Positions 52,047-61,068 of a stretch of DNA of 64,000 nt are shown here, piece by piece. The DNA lies in assembly GCF_008153345.1 (NCBI RefSeq), contig NZ_CP042818.1:2567001-2631000 (forward strand), given 5' to 3'. This DNA is from Treponema phagedenis. Its GTDB lineage: Bacteria; Spirochaetota; Spirochaetia; Treponematales; Treponemataceae. Every line of letters starts with the position of its first letter. Positions within the stretch are counted from its first letter, which is position 1. The position numbers were made by a program, and so were the translations under genes. The notes beneath the pieces are model-generated. The model did not search any database, had not been told where the DNA came from, and saw only the letters and a program-made list of their open reading frames with translations.

Positions 52047-53061
52047 ATGAACCAAAGAGGCCTTTTTGACGAAGAAGATCGATTGCGAGTATTGAGTAAT
52101 CTTGGCGATTGCTTAGAACGGTTAAACGAAAAAATTAATTGGGAACTATTTTTGCCCATCTTAAATAAAGCGCTTAAGAAATACCCGAAAGGACCGGGCG
52201 GTCGACCGCCATTTAATTTTTTGATGATGTTCAAAATTGTCATCCTACAGCGCATGTATAACATAAGCGATGATCAAACTGAATATCAGATAAATGATCG
52301 ATTATCCTTTATGCGTTTTTTGGGAATAGGGTTAAAAGACAAAGTGCCTGACGCAAAAACAATTTGGTTGTTTAAAGAAAAACTAATAGAAGCAAAAGTA
52401 TCAAGGAAATTATTTGACAAGTTCTCGAGGGAATTACAACGAAATAACTTAATCGGCAAAGAAGGAACAATCATTGATGCGAGGATCGTTGAGGTACCAA
52501 TACAACATAATACGAGAGAGGAAAATGAACAGAGCGCTCGGGAAATACCGCAAGAGTGGAAAACAAAGAAAAATGGGGCAAAACTGGCGCAAAAAGACTG
52601 CGATGCACGGTGGACGCAGAAGAATAAGCAGTCTTTTTTCGGATATAAAAACCATGCAAAAGTAGATGCAAAAAGTAAACTCATTGTAAAAGCAACCGTA
52701 ACCTCTACCAATGTTCATGATAGCCAAGAATTAAAAAACCTGATCACAAAAGAAGATACCATTATTTATGCTGACAGTGCCTACATCGGAGAAAAGATAG
52801 AGAAAGTTTTAAAACAGAAGAATATAGAAAATCAAATTTGCGAACGCGGAGCGCGTGGAAGAGAACTCACACAAGAATAGAAAATAAGCAATAGGAAAAA
52901 ATCAAAAACAAGAGCACGTATAGAACACGTAATGCGCTGACAAATTCAATGCACGGTATTTACATCAGAACGATAGGGCTAACGCGGGCAACATTTACAA
53001 TCACTATGATGAACTTAACCTATAACCTTTGCCGGTATTGTTATCTTAGAAAAGGACAATG
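52047..53061 (+). pseudogene. IS5-family transposase, frameshifted
   Basis: The open frame (277 residues to 52880) has the IS5 pattern: N-terminal FLPILNKALKKYPKGPGGRP, the first catalytic Asp in EGTIIDARIVEVP, FFGYKNHAKVDAKSKLIVKA, and the second Asp in YADSAYIGEKIE. It then stops. The C-terminal part, with NSMHGIYIRTIGLTRATFT and MMNLTYNLCRYC, continues in another frame up to about 53061, with additional damage. The element is therefore dead. Confidence 0.8.
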
Positions 53062-53069
53062 AGGTTTTA

Positions 53070-53080
53070 GGGGGGGGGGG
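53070..53080. repeat. Poly-G tract (G11)
   Basis: Eleven consecutive G lie just after the dead IS5 transposase. No clear downstream reading frame depends on it. Confidence 0.9.
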
Positions 53081-53434
53081 AGAATGCGACGAATGAGTTG
53101 CGTTGAAAAAAACCACCAAATAATTACGTCATTATAAAAGCAAATACTACGAAAACACCCGCTTGGCAACTTTTACACACTTAAAAACAGGGTTTTTAGA
53201 GGGAACCTTGATTAAATCAGTGCTGCGAGTTTAAAAGCTTCAATTTTATAATTTTGTATTGATGCTTTTAAACATCGTTTTGCATTATTCCGATTTTGCC
53301 GTCCGTGGAAATTACCATAGAGATGCTGACTCTACAAGCTGTTATTGTTGATGTTCCGATTAATCTTAACAATAATTACAAAACAATACACTACTGTAAT
53401 GTTTACGATAATCGAAAAATTCCTTTTACGAAGC
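53081..53434. other. Gap with repeat-family pieces before the outer-membrane gene
   Basis: No gene. Around 53205-53345 are pieces of the intergenic repeat family: GATTAAATCAGTGCTGCGAG, a GTTTAAAAGC...GCTTTTAAAC hairpin, GCCGTCCGTGG, and the inverted TACCATAGAGATGCTGA module. Confidence 0.55.
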
Positions 53435-53463
53435 TTGCATTGAACAGTCTTTTTTGCTATACT
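53435..53463 (+). promoter_or_regulatory. Promoter of the outer-membrane protein gene
   Basis: -35 TTGCAT (53435-53440), 17-bp spacer, -10 TATACT (53458-53463), about 31 bases before the ATG. Confidence 0.6.
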
Positions 53464-53494
53464 GCTCGGCAGCACTACAAAAACGGAGTTTATT

Positions 53495-54022
53495 ATGAAA
53501 AAACGAATGTTGATTATTATCGCATCTTTATTTCTTTTTTGCAGCACAGCGTTTGCAAAAATCGGAATCGGTCCCGAGCTCGGATTTTCCGGAACATATT
53601 ATTATAGCGGCTACATAGGTCTTTCACTTAAACTTGAAAAGCCGAACCTTGTATTTACCGTCATGGGCGGAGGCGGCTATTGGGGCGGTACACTTGGATT
53701 AGCAGTTGATTATTGGTTCTTAAATAATAAAATTCAAGATCTTGAGAAGGGGGCTACCTTTAACTGGTATATCGGTGTAGGCGGAAAAGGCGCTGTTAAT
53801 TTTTTCAATTATTATGGAGCAGCAACAAGTGCAGGCGGCTTAATTTTGGCACGCATGCCGGTAGGGTTTAATTTTTTTGTTTCACAACAAAAAATAGAGC
53901 CGTACATTCAGCTGGCTCTTGGTCTCGGTGTGGGTTTTTATCCGAAATATAAGTATGGTCGAACAAGCGCATATTTTGCTTGGGAAATTCCTCTTTCAAT
54001 CGGTTGCAGATTCTGGATTTAA
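53495..54022 (+). CDS. Small outer-membrane beta-barrel protein (DUF3996-like)
   Basis: This 175-residue protein has a signal peptide (MKKRMLIIIASLFLFCSTAF, cleaved after AFA). The mature ~155 residues alternate hydrophobic and polar residues in about eight strands with Gly/Tyr-rich turns (TYYYSGYIGLSLKL, MGGGGYWGGTLGLAVDYWF) and end in Trp-Ile, close to the terminal aromatic signal of barrels. Size and pattern resemble the DUF3996/OmpA-like small barrels of spirochaetes (Borrelia BB0405 group, T. pallidum Tp0126-type). The family assignment is tentative; the barrel is well supported. It has a GGAG site and its own promoter and terminator. Confidence 0.65.
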   Translation: MKKRMLIIIASLFLFCSTAFAKIGIGPELGFSGTYYYSGYIGLSLKLEKPNLVFTVMGGGGYWGGTLGLAVDYWFLNNKIQDLEKGATFNWYIGVGGKGAVNFFNYYGAATSAGGLILARMPVGFNFFVSQQKIEPYIQLALGLGVGFYPKYKYGRTSAYFAWEIPLSIGCRFWI

Positions 54023-54030
54023 TATTTTTG

Positions 54031-54058
54031 AACGCCCTTATTAGAGGGCGTTTTTTTT
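54031..54058 (+). terminator. Terminator of the outer-membrane protein gene
   Basis: AACGCCCT (54031-54038) and AGGGCGTT (54044-54051) followed by a run of T. Confidence 0.9.
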
Positions 54059-54138
54059 GGGTTGATAGATATCTCTAAAAACTCGGTTAGTTTTTACAGA
54101 TTTAAAGATATTTTATTATCGGTGAGGTTTGGAGGCTT

Positions 54139-55203
54139 ATGGAAAAGAACAAAACAAAGTTAATAATGGAAGCGGATGCTCTTGACGGCTATTTAACTGA
54201 AAAAGATGCTGCGTATTTAAAAAAAATGAATAGTTTATATGAATCGGCAATGCTTTCATTTAAACAGTTTGCAGATGGTGATGAAAAAACTGCGGAAAAA
54301 AATATTATTGCCGCCTATGATGAGATGGGACAGGTTATGCAGGAAATCTGCAAGGAAGTGTCTTCGCTCAAAGTTTATTCATTTGAAACTCAACATGAAA
54401 ACCACGCCGAAGCTTCACGAGTAATTGCAAAATTACGCAATATCAATACCGGGCATAACGAATTTATTTATTATACGCAAAGAGCCTTTGAAATGCTTTT
54501 TAAACTTGCGTATCGAGGAAAACACGAAGATAGAAAAAATTATCTTATTTCAAAAACGCCGGTAACCGACCCTGTGCAAAACTATGCAGTACATAAAATT
54601 ACCGATATCGATTATAAAATCGAAAACACGGTCCAATGCGTAATGCTGCGCGGAGCTTTATTACCCTCAATGATTGTTTCAAAAGAAATTGAAGAATACT
54701 CTTCTCACGGATATGTAACTCCTTTTGCTTTTTTTAAAATCAACCGTAATGATACTCGCCAAGAAAATAACATGCAGTATATTCTTGATTTGAATAAATC
54801 CTATTTTTCTCTTGAAGACCTTGACGGGAAAGATCTCATTTTTGCGGATCCGATGAATGCTACAGGTGGCAGTTTGGTAACGGTTGTAAAATATTTGCAA
54901 AAACAAGGCGTAAAGCCAAAGTCAATTAGCTGTTTCCATGTAATTTCCGCATTAAAAGGCGCTCTTCGTATTGCCCGAGCTCTTGATAACTGTACCATTT
55001 ATACGTTATGGATGGATCCGGTTTTAAATGAAGCTGCTTATATTATGCCTGGCTTAGGCGATGCGGGAGACCGATTAAACGGCATAGATACCCACGAACA
55101 TCCGCGAAACATTATTCAGCTGCTTGCTGATTACGGTGCAAATATTGCCGGCTTGTACCGCTCTCAAATTCGAAAAATTGAAGAAACAGTATTGGGAACA
55201 TAA
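54139..55203 (+). CDS. upp: Uracil phosphoribosyltransferase-like protein with long N-terminal extension
   Basis: This is 354 residues against ~210 for usual UPRTs. The C-terminal ~225 residues have the family marks: [17 protein letters not shown] (~170), the PRPP loop [16 protein letters not shown] (~234) and the uracil-binding end [14 protein letters not shown] (~302). The enzyme joins uracil to PRPP, giving UMP (pyrimidine salvage). The first ~130 residues are helical ([20 protein letters not shown]) and of unknown role. The ATG has a GGAGG site. It is followed by the TPR gene 30 bases later. Activity is likely since the PRPP loop is intact. Confidence 0.82.
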   Translation: MEKNKTKLIMEADALDGYLTEKDAAYLKKMNSLYESAMLSFKQFADGDEKTAEKNIIAAYDEMGQVMQEICKEVSSLKVYSFETQHENHAEASRVIAKLRNINTGHNEFIYYTQRAFEMLFKLAYRGKHEDRKNYLISKTPVTDPVQNYAVHKITDIDYKIENTVQCVMLRGALLPSMIVSKEIEEYSSHGYVTPFAFFKINRNDTRQENNMQYILDLNKSYFSLEDLDGKDLIFADPMNATGGSLVTVVKYLQKQGVKPKSISCFHVISALKGALRIARALDNCTIYTLWMDPVLNEAAYIMPGLGDAGDRLNGIDTHEHPRNIIQLLADYGANIAGLYRSQIRKIEETVLGT

Positions 55204-55233
55204 GCATATTGTGAATTTACACTGAGGAGTAAA

Positions 55234-56034
55234 ATGTATAAGATTTTTGCAGTTATGATTTGTATCGGAAGTTTTACCTGCCTATATGCAAAAGGAAATG
55301 CGGATGCTATTCCCGCAAAAGAATTTTTTGATATTGCGGAATCATATGAAGAGCTCAAAAAATATGATAAGGCAATAGAGTATTATGCATTGGTGGCAAA
55401 AACTAAGGAGTTTAAAAATGCGGCCGAGTATAGTATTGCCCGCGTGTACGGCTTGCAAAAAAACTGGAGCGCATCGGCTGCAATCCTCAAAAAGCAACAT
55501 AAAGCGGCGCCGGAAAATATTCAAATCGCAACTGCCTATGCCTATGCGCTTGCCGCATCGGGGCAAAATAAGCAGGCTTTGGCAATGTATAAATCCCTTT
55601 ACGATTCCGATACCGAAAATCCTGAAAAAGCTATGAATTATGTTCGGATGCTTATCGGCACAAAAAATTATACGGAAGCGGAAGACTTGCTTAAAACTCT
55701 CACAAAAGAGTTTGAAGGGAGTGAGGAAATAAAAACTTTGCATGAACTTTCTGAAAAACTTGAAGCATTAAAAAATCCGCCAAAAGAAAAAAAAGAAGAT
55801 TCCAAGGACAAAAAGCAAGACGAACAAAAACCGGATTCCGATATAAAGCAGAAAACTGAAAAAACTTCTTCCGAATCAAATCCGCACGATGCGCAAAAAT
55901 CCGGTAAACAGGATAAAGAAAAACAAAATGCCGCCGTAAATAAAAAGCAGGACAAAAACGCGCCCGCTATCGAATCTAATCAAAAACAAGAAGATAAAAA
56001 GCCCGCCCTTGATGCCGACAAAAAAAAGGAATGA
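55234..56034 (+). CDS. Exported TPR protein with Lys/Glu-rich tail
   Basis: This 266-residue protein has an N-terminal signal sequence (MYKIFAVMICIGSFTCLYAK). About four tetratricopeptide repeats follow (residues 30-170; for example YEELKKYDKAIEYYALVAKT and ALAASGQNKQALAMYKSLYD). The tail (~185-266) is a low-complexity region of Lys, Glu, Asp, Gln, very hydrophilic. TPRs mediate protein contacts; the tail may span periplasm or bind peptidoglycan (inference). The Cys at 16 is not a clean lipobox. No enzyme motif. It is probably co-transcribed with upp. Confidence 0.7.
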   Translation: MYKIFAVMICIGSFTCLYAKGNADAIPAKEFFDIAESYEELKKYDKAIEYYALVAKTKEFKNAAEYSIARVYGLQKNWSASAAILKKQHKAAPENIQIATAYAYALAASGQNKQALAMYKSLYDSDTENPEKAMNYVRMLIGTKNYTEAEDLLKTLTKEFEGSEEIKTLHELSEKLEALKNPPKEKKEDSKDKKQDEQKPDSDIKQKTEKTSSESNPHDAQKSGKQDKEKQNAAVNKKQDKNAPAIESNQKQEDKKPALDADKKKE

Positions 56035-56085
56035 ACAAGACGGATGTTCTGCAAATTCTCGTACCGATAAAATAAGAAATACTTT

Positions 56086-57747
56086 TTAGCTTTTTGGTTT
56101 GGAAGAGGCAAGCGTAAGTTTTTTCTTTCGAAAAAAAGAATCGGATTCTTTGAGAATATTAGTATTAATCAATTCAGTAATTAAAAACTTAAAATCTTTT
56201 GCAGTCCAATATTTTATGCGAGTTTTTAACTGGTCAACCAACTCCTCCGAAGTATAAAGGAGATTATTTTTTTGCACAAAATTGCAAAGGGCTTTTTCAT
56301 CCGCGCAAAAAAAATTTGCAGTGCCATTGCACACATCGCAGCCGGCACAGGCAATTGTCTCGTCCCCCGGATTGAGGGCAACCGCATTTTTTTCTCCAAG
56401 TGCATGCAGCAATACTGTTCTACGACAGCGCTTGCTTTCGGCAAAATCCCGTAAAACCATTGAGCGCTGTTGCTGCGTTTCTGACATTGTGGCAAGCTTT
56501 TCGGAATCTTTCGGGCTCCATAAAAGTACCGCCTCTGCGGCTTCCCGGTCGCGCCCGCCTCGTCCGGCTTCTTGCACATATGATTCCGCAGTGGGAGGAG
56601 GGTCAAAGTGAATTACGGTTCGTACGTTTTTTTTATCAACTCCCATTCCCCACGCGCAAGTTGTTACCAGAATTGCGGAATCATGAGTATGAAACCATTG
56701 CTCAACTTCGGTTTTTTCTTCCCGCTGCAAGCCTGCATGATAAAAACGAATGTTTTTATCATGCAGGGTGTTTCGTAAAAAAGCGGCAATGCGTTCTGTT
56801 TCCTTTCGTGTTGCACAAAAAATCACTAAAGGTCTTTTTCGAATTTCAAGCTCCGCAAGAAGAGCCGGCTGCTTTACTCTGCAATGCCGAACTGCATAGC
56901 TAATGTTCAGGCGGTCGGACTCTCCCCGGACGATATGCGCTCGTCCCTCAAAAAGAATTTCGGAAATGCGCGAAAGCACTGCATCTCCGGCAGTAGCGGT
57001 GAATGCAGTAACAGCCGGAGGGTTAAGCTTTTTGATAATTGAAGCAAGCTCAAGGTAAGCGGGACGGAAACTGTCGCCCCACTCACTGACGCAATGCGCT
57101 TCGTCAATCGCAAGATGTGCAATACCGATTTTTTCAATTTCATTAAGTACCTGTCCCGCTAAAAGAATTTCAGGATTTGCAATAATAAGTTTTGCTTTTT
57201 GATGTCCGTTTTCGCCTTTAAGTAAGGAAAAATTATGCTGGCGCTCTTCAGGGGTTTGTCCGCCGCGAAAAAGAGCGGGCTCAAGTCCTGCTTCCTTTAA
57301 CCGCCGATACTGGTCTTGCATTAAAGCAAGTAAAGGATAAATAACCAACGTCGGTTTATCCAGCAACAAAGCAGGAACTTGAAAGCAAAGTGATTTGCCC
57401 GCTCCGGTAGGCAGAAGGACAATTTGCCTGCCGCGCAAAATGCCGTCTTGGTCATAACGTTCAAAATTTTCGCAATCAGCGTCCGGATCTTTATGGGAAT
57501 TTGTTTTTACTTGCTGCTCTATTGATTCTTCCGCACGGATTGCATCAAGTATATTTGCAATCGCAAGCCGCTGCCAGGGAAATAAAGTGGAAATTCCGAA
57601 AACAGTTTCAGCACAGAGCGCAACAGCATCAAAACTTTTTCCCAAGCTATATGCGGGATTATCGGAATCAACGTGCGGACAAATATCTCCTTCCTCAGCG
57701 AAAAAAGGTTCCGCAAAAGTTTTCATTTTTATCGGGTGTTCTTGCAT
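56086..57747 (-). CDS. recQ: RecQ-family DNA helicase
   Basis: From the ATG at 57747 this is 553 residues. Helicase motifs: I, LLPTGAGKSLCFQVPAL; Ia, VIYPLLALMQDQ; II, AIDEAHCVSEWG; III, AFTATAG; V-VI, VTTCAWGMGVDKKNVRTVIH and QEAGRGGRDRE. The zinc-binding subdomain follows (CRR ... CAGCDVC). The HRDC domain is missing and the C-terminal RQC part is short. A ~25-residue insert sits before motif I. RecQ unwinds recombination intermediates. The frame stays open upstream to 57942, but that part is intergenic-repeat sequence. Confidence 0.9.
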   Translation of the reverse strand: MQEHPIKMKTFAEPFFAEEGDICPHVDSDNPAYSLGKSFDAVALCAETVFGISTLFPWQRLAIANILDAIRAEESIEQQVKTNSHKDPDADCENFERYDQDGILRGRQIVLLPTGAGKSLCFQVPALLLDKPTLVIYPLLALMQDQYRRLKEAGLEPALFRGGQTPEERQHNFSLLKGENGHQKAKLIIANPEILLAGQVLNEIEKIGIAHLAIDEAHCVSEWGDSFRPAYLELASIIKKLNPPAVTAFTATAGDAVLSRISEILFEGRAHIVRGESDRLNISYAVRHCRVKQPALLAELEIRKRPLVIFCATRKETERIAAFLRNTLHDKNIRFYHAGLQREEKTEVEQWFHTHDSAILVTTCAWGMGVDKKNVRTVIHFDPPPTAESYVQEAGRGGRDREAAEAVLLWSPKDSEKLATMSETQQQRSMVLRDFAESKRCRRTVLLHALGEKNAVALNPGDETIACAGCDVCNGTANFFCADEKALCNFVQKNNLLYTSEELVDQLKTRIKYWTAKDFKFLITELINTNILKESDSFFRKKKLTLASSKPKS

Positions 57748-57787
57748 ATACTTATTATTAAAATAAAAATTCAAATCGGCAAAAAAT

Positions 57788-58660
57788 TGTATAAAAAGAG
57801 TTCGACACAACGGTTTCATTTTGACGTCCGTGTCAAAATGAAACCTACGAGTTTTAAAGCTTTGTAAACTGCCTTGCTTTAAAACATCGTTTCTGTTTGG
57901 AACCACCGCCGTCCGTGGCGGTTCTGAGTTTTTGACGTCCATGTCAAAACCAAAACCTGCGAGTTTTAAAGCTTTGTAAACACTCTTGCTTTAAAACGTC
58001 GCTGCTGCTTGGAACCACCGCCACGCCCTGATTTTTAGTATTCTTGATTAAATCAGTGCTGCGAGTTTAAAAACTCCTATTTATGTCGGTGCGGTAGTTT
58101 TTAAACATCGTTTTACATTGTTCTGATTTTGCCATCCGTGGCAAAATGAAACCTGCGAGTTTTAAAGCTTTGTAAACGGCCTTGCTTTAAAACGTCGCTT
58201 CTGTTTGGAACCACGGGCGTCCGTGCCCGTTCTGAGTTTTGACGTCCTTATCAAAACCAAACCTATGAGTTTGAAAACTCCGAGTACGCTGTGGTAGTTT
58301 TCAAACTCAATTCTGTGTGGAACCACCGCCGTCCGTGGCGGTTCTGAGTTTTTGCCGTCCATGGCAAAATGAAACCTGCGAGTTTTAAAGCTTTGTAAAC
58401 GGCCTTGCTTTAAAACGTCGCTTCTGCTTGGAACTACGGGCGTCCGTGCCCGTTCTGTGTTTTGCCGTCCATGGCAAAACCAAACCGTCTGCTTGGAGCC
58501 ACCGCCATGCTCTGATTTTTAGTATTCTTGATTAAATCAGTGCTGAGAGTTTAAAAGCATCAATAAGAAATTGTAAAATTGAAGCTTTTAAACATCGTTT
58601 GAATTTGTTCTGTTTTTGACAACGGTGGGTAAGTTTACCATAGGAATATTGAATCTGCAC
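57788..58660. repeat. Second block of hairpin-rich intergenic repeats
   Basis: No gene. Units of the 112-bp family start at 57850, 57962, 58158 and 58381, mixed with other modules: two copies of TATTCTTGATTAAATCAGTG (~58040 and ~58522), a GAGTTTGAAAACTC...GAGT variant (~58267), and at the right edge the inverted TTTACCATAGGAATATTGAA module. The left edge has GAGTTCGACACAACGG. Confidence 0.85.
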
Positions 58661-58816
58661 GCACGTCATTGCCAACACCCCAATCACATGCCAGCAAATT
58701 AATTACATCCCAGTCGAAAAAAAATACACACGACTTGAATTTACAGATTCCACAGTCAAGCGAGAATAAACTCTTGCAACCCCGTAATAAGGGTAAAAAT
58801 TTCCGAATATAATGAA

Positions 58817-58845
58817 TTGACATTTTATTTGTTATTCGGTATACT
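58817..58845 (+). promoter_or_regulatory. Promoter of ispE
   Basis: -35 TTGACA (58817-58822), 17-bp spacer, -10 TATACT (58840-58845). The ATG is at 58855 and no Shine-Dalgarno fits between, so the mRNA is probably leaderless. Confidence 0.7.
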
Positions 58846-58854
58846 TATTCAAAC

Positions 58855-59727
58855 ATGACGACTGATGCAATTAGTCTTTTCGCAAATGCAAAGATTAATC
58901 TTCATCTGGAGGTTCTTGGTCTTAGACCGGACGGTTATCATAACTTGCTAAGTATATTTCAGCGGATCTCTCTTGCTGATACCCTTACGGTTATAAAACG
59001 TCCCGAAAAGAAAGGCTGTACCGTATTTTCTCCGTTAATGGATTTACCGAAAGAAAATACTTTAACACGTACTTATGAGCTTTTTAAACAAGCGACGGGT
59101 ATCGGCTCAGGTGTGGATATATATTTATTAAAACATCTTCCTGCAGGATCAGGATTAGGAGCCGGTTCTTCAAATGCCGCAATGTTATTGCTGGGGCTGG
59201 ATGAACTTTTTCAGGCTGATTTAACTGCCGAGCGATTAAAAACAATTGCGTTAGGCGTTGGAAGCGATGTTCCCTTTTTTTTAGGGAATAGCGCGGCAAT
59301 TGTTTCCGGGCGCGGTGAGGAAGTATGTCCGCTTCAGTCAAGGGTCGATTGTTTTGGTCTTTTAATCTGGCCGGGTGTTTGTAGTTCAACTGCGGAAGCG
59401 TTTAATCTTATTGATGCAAGGTATAATTACGAAAGTTATGATAGAGATAAGAAGTTTACGGATAAAAACAAGCTTGTTTCGGCGTATGCCTTGGATTTTA
59501 AGCATTGGCGCTTTTTTAACAGTTTTGAAACGGTGCTGCAGGATAAATATCCTGCTATCCGAAAGGCAAAAGATGATTTAATTCATTCGGGGGCGACCTT
59601 TTCAATGATGAGCGGAGCAGGTTCTTCAGTATTTGGTTTATATCAAACGGAAGAACAGGTAAAAATGGCGTACAACATGCTTTCAAAGCAATGGAATTGG
59701 TGCCAAATGTTTGTTATGCTTGCTTAG
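58855..59727 (+). CDS. ispE: 4-diphosphocytidyl-2-C-methyl-D-erythritol kinase
   Basis: This 290-residue GHMP kinase has the IspE start AKINLHLEVLGLRPDGYHNL, the ATP loop LPAGSGLGAGSSNAA (~96-110) and the C-terminal SMMSGAGSSVFGLY (motif 3). It phosphorylates the 2-OH of CDP-methylerythritol in the MEP isoprenoid pathway in the cytoplasm. Length is normal. Start choice follows the promoter position and the absence of upstream in-frame ATG. spoVG follows after 58 bases. Confidence 0.95.
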   Translation: MTTDAISLFANAKINLHLEVLGLRPDGYHNLLSIFQRISLADTLTVIKRPEKKGCTVFSPLMDLPKENTLTRTYELFKQATGIGSGVDIYLLKHLPAGSGLGAGSSNAAMLLLGLDELFQADLTAERLKTIALGVGSDVPFFLGNSAAIVSGRGEEVCPLQSRVDCFGLLIWPGVCSSTAEAFNLIDARYNYESYDRDKKFTDKNKLVSAYALDFKHWRFFNSFETVLQDKYPAIRKAKDDLIHSGATFSMMSGAGSSVFGLYQTEEQVKMAYNMLSKQWNWCQMFVMLA

Positions 59728-59785
59728 TTTATATTAGGGATGTCGAAATACTGGCTCTGCAAATAGTAATTGAAGGGGGCTCGAA

Positions 59786-60061
59786 ATGAAGGTAACAGAT
59801 GTTCGGATACGAAATGTAAACACGGAAGGGAAGCTTAAAGCTTACGTAACCGTCACTTTTGATGACTGTTTTGTTCTGCATAATGTCAAGATAATTGAAG
59901 GCAAAACAGGGCTTTTTATCGCAATGCCAAGCAGAAAAGTGCGCTCAGGAGAGAACAAGGATGTAGGTCATCCTATTTCACCTGAGTTCAGAGCGGAAAT
60001 GCAACGCGATATTCTTGCCGCATATGAAAAGACTCTTGAAGCGGAAAAGGGAGAGATCTAA
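59786..60061 (+). CDS. spoVG: SpoVG RNA/DNA-binding regulator
   Basis: This 91-residue protein matches SpoVG: MKVTDVRIRNVNTEGKLKAY, FDDCFVLHNVKIIEGKTGLF, MPSRK, and HPISPEFRAEMQRDIL. SpoVG is a site-specific nucleic-acid-binding protein acting as a global regulator in spirochaetes such as Borrelia. It has a GAAGGGGG-type site. It lies upstream of tRNA-Gln and rplY. Confidence 0.95.
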   Translation: MKVTDVRIRNVNTEGKLKAYVTVTFDDCFVLHNVKIIEGKTGLFIAMPSRKVRSGENKDVGHPISPEFRAEMQRDILAAYEKTLEAEKGEI

Positions 60062-60177
60062 GTTATAATTAAAAATAATTATGGCATAGAAAAAACCGAA
60101 TCTTGAATAAATACAAATAAAGCTCTGTGTGAACGGAACTTTTAAAAAATTTTATAATCCGTACTTGATGCGGTTAT

Positions 60178-60250
60178 TGGGACGTCGGCAAGTGGTAAGC
60201 CAACGGCTTTTGGTGCCGTCATTCCGTAGGTTCGAATCCTACCGTCCCAG
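60178..60250 (+). tRNA. tRNA-Gln (TTG anticodon)
   Basis: Acceptor TGGGACG pairs with CGTCCCA, discriminator G. The anticodon stem ACGGC/GCCGT has loop TTTTGGT (anticodon TTG), and the T-arm is GTAGGTTCGAATCCTAC. It decodes CAA and CAG. It sits between spoVG and rplY. Confidence 0.95.
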
Positions 60251-60373
60251 ATATGGAGGAAACCTCCAAGGCTGTTTTAAGCGTTTTATTTTAATCTTCT
60301 GTAAATATACCGTAATTTTACATTGTATATCACTACGGAAGATCCTTTTTATTTTATGAGGAGTTCTTTAGTT

Positions 60374-61009
60374 ATGGGTCAGAGAATATTAAGCGGTCGG
60401 CGCAGAACCGGCTTGGGAAAGGCTGCTGCTGCACGATGCCGTCGAGAAGGACGTTTACCTGCTGTTATGTATGATAGATTTGGAAAGTCCATTCCTATTG
60501 ATGTTTCTCAATACGATTTTTATAAGTTGTTTAGGAATATTACCGAAAGTACCATCATAACCGTTAAGCTTGATGATAAAGATGAGTTTGAGGTTTTTGT
60601 AAAAGACTATCAACATAATATTATTACCGACACAGTTGAACATGTAGACTTTTACGAAGTTGAACGAGGAAAGGTGCTTCGTACAAAAATACAACTACGC
60701 CTTTCAGGTTCTCCGGAAGGAGTTCGACAAGGAGCGGTACTTGAATCGGGACTTACAGACATTGAAGTGGAATGTTTACCGAAAGATCTTCCTGAACGCA
60801 TTATCGTAGATGTAAGCAAGCTGGATTTAAATGAGGCTTTGCATGTCCGCGATATAAAAGTACAGGGAGAAGTAAAAATTCTTACCGATCCTGATTTACC
60901 TGTCGCGACCCTCAAATTCGTACATGTTGACATACCTGAGACAACCGAAGGAGAAGGCGAAACAGAAGAAAAAGCCGATTCAGCAACTACTGAAAAAACT
61001 GCTGAGTAA
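60374..61009 (+). CDS. rplY: 50S ribosomal protein L25 (Ctc/TL5 form)
   Basis: From the ATG at 60374 (ATGAGGAG site) this is 211 residues: MGQRILSGRRRTGLGKAAAA, RREGRLPAVMYDR, then the 5S-rRNA-binding beta domain and the long C-terminal TL5 domain (VLRTKIQLRLSGSPEGVRQG, LPERIIVDVSKLDLNEALHV), ending in a Glu/Thr-rich tail. It binds 5S rRNA in the large subunit. The frame extends to 60323, but the upstream codons precede the ribosome site. Confidence 0.92.
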   Translation: MGQRILSGRRRTGLGKAAAARCRREGRLPAVMYDRFGKSIPIDVSQYDFYKLFRNITESTIITVKLDDKDEFEVFVKDYQHNIITDTVEHVDFYEVERGKVLRTKIQLRLSGSPEGVRQGAVLESGLTDIEVECLPKDLPERIIVDVSKLDLNEALHVRDIKVQGEVKILTDPDLPVATLKFVHVDIPETTEGEGETEEKADSATTEKTAE

Positions 61010-61068
61010 ATACCGGGACCGCAGCATTCAACTGTATAAAGAACCTGCATGCTGCGGCATACTCTCCT

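Noticed and set aside
57748-57942. Longer RecQ start at 57942
   Set aside because: The extra 65 codons are translated intergenic repeat (the same peptide appears from other copies of the repeat); the ATG at 57747 starts the real protein.
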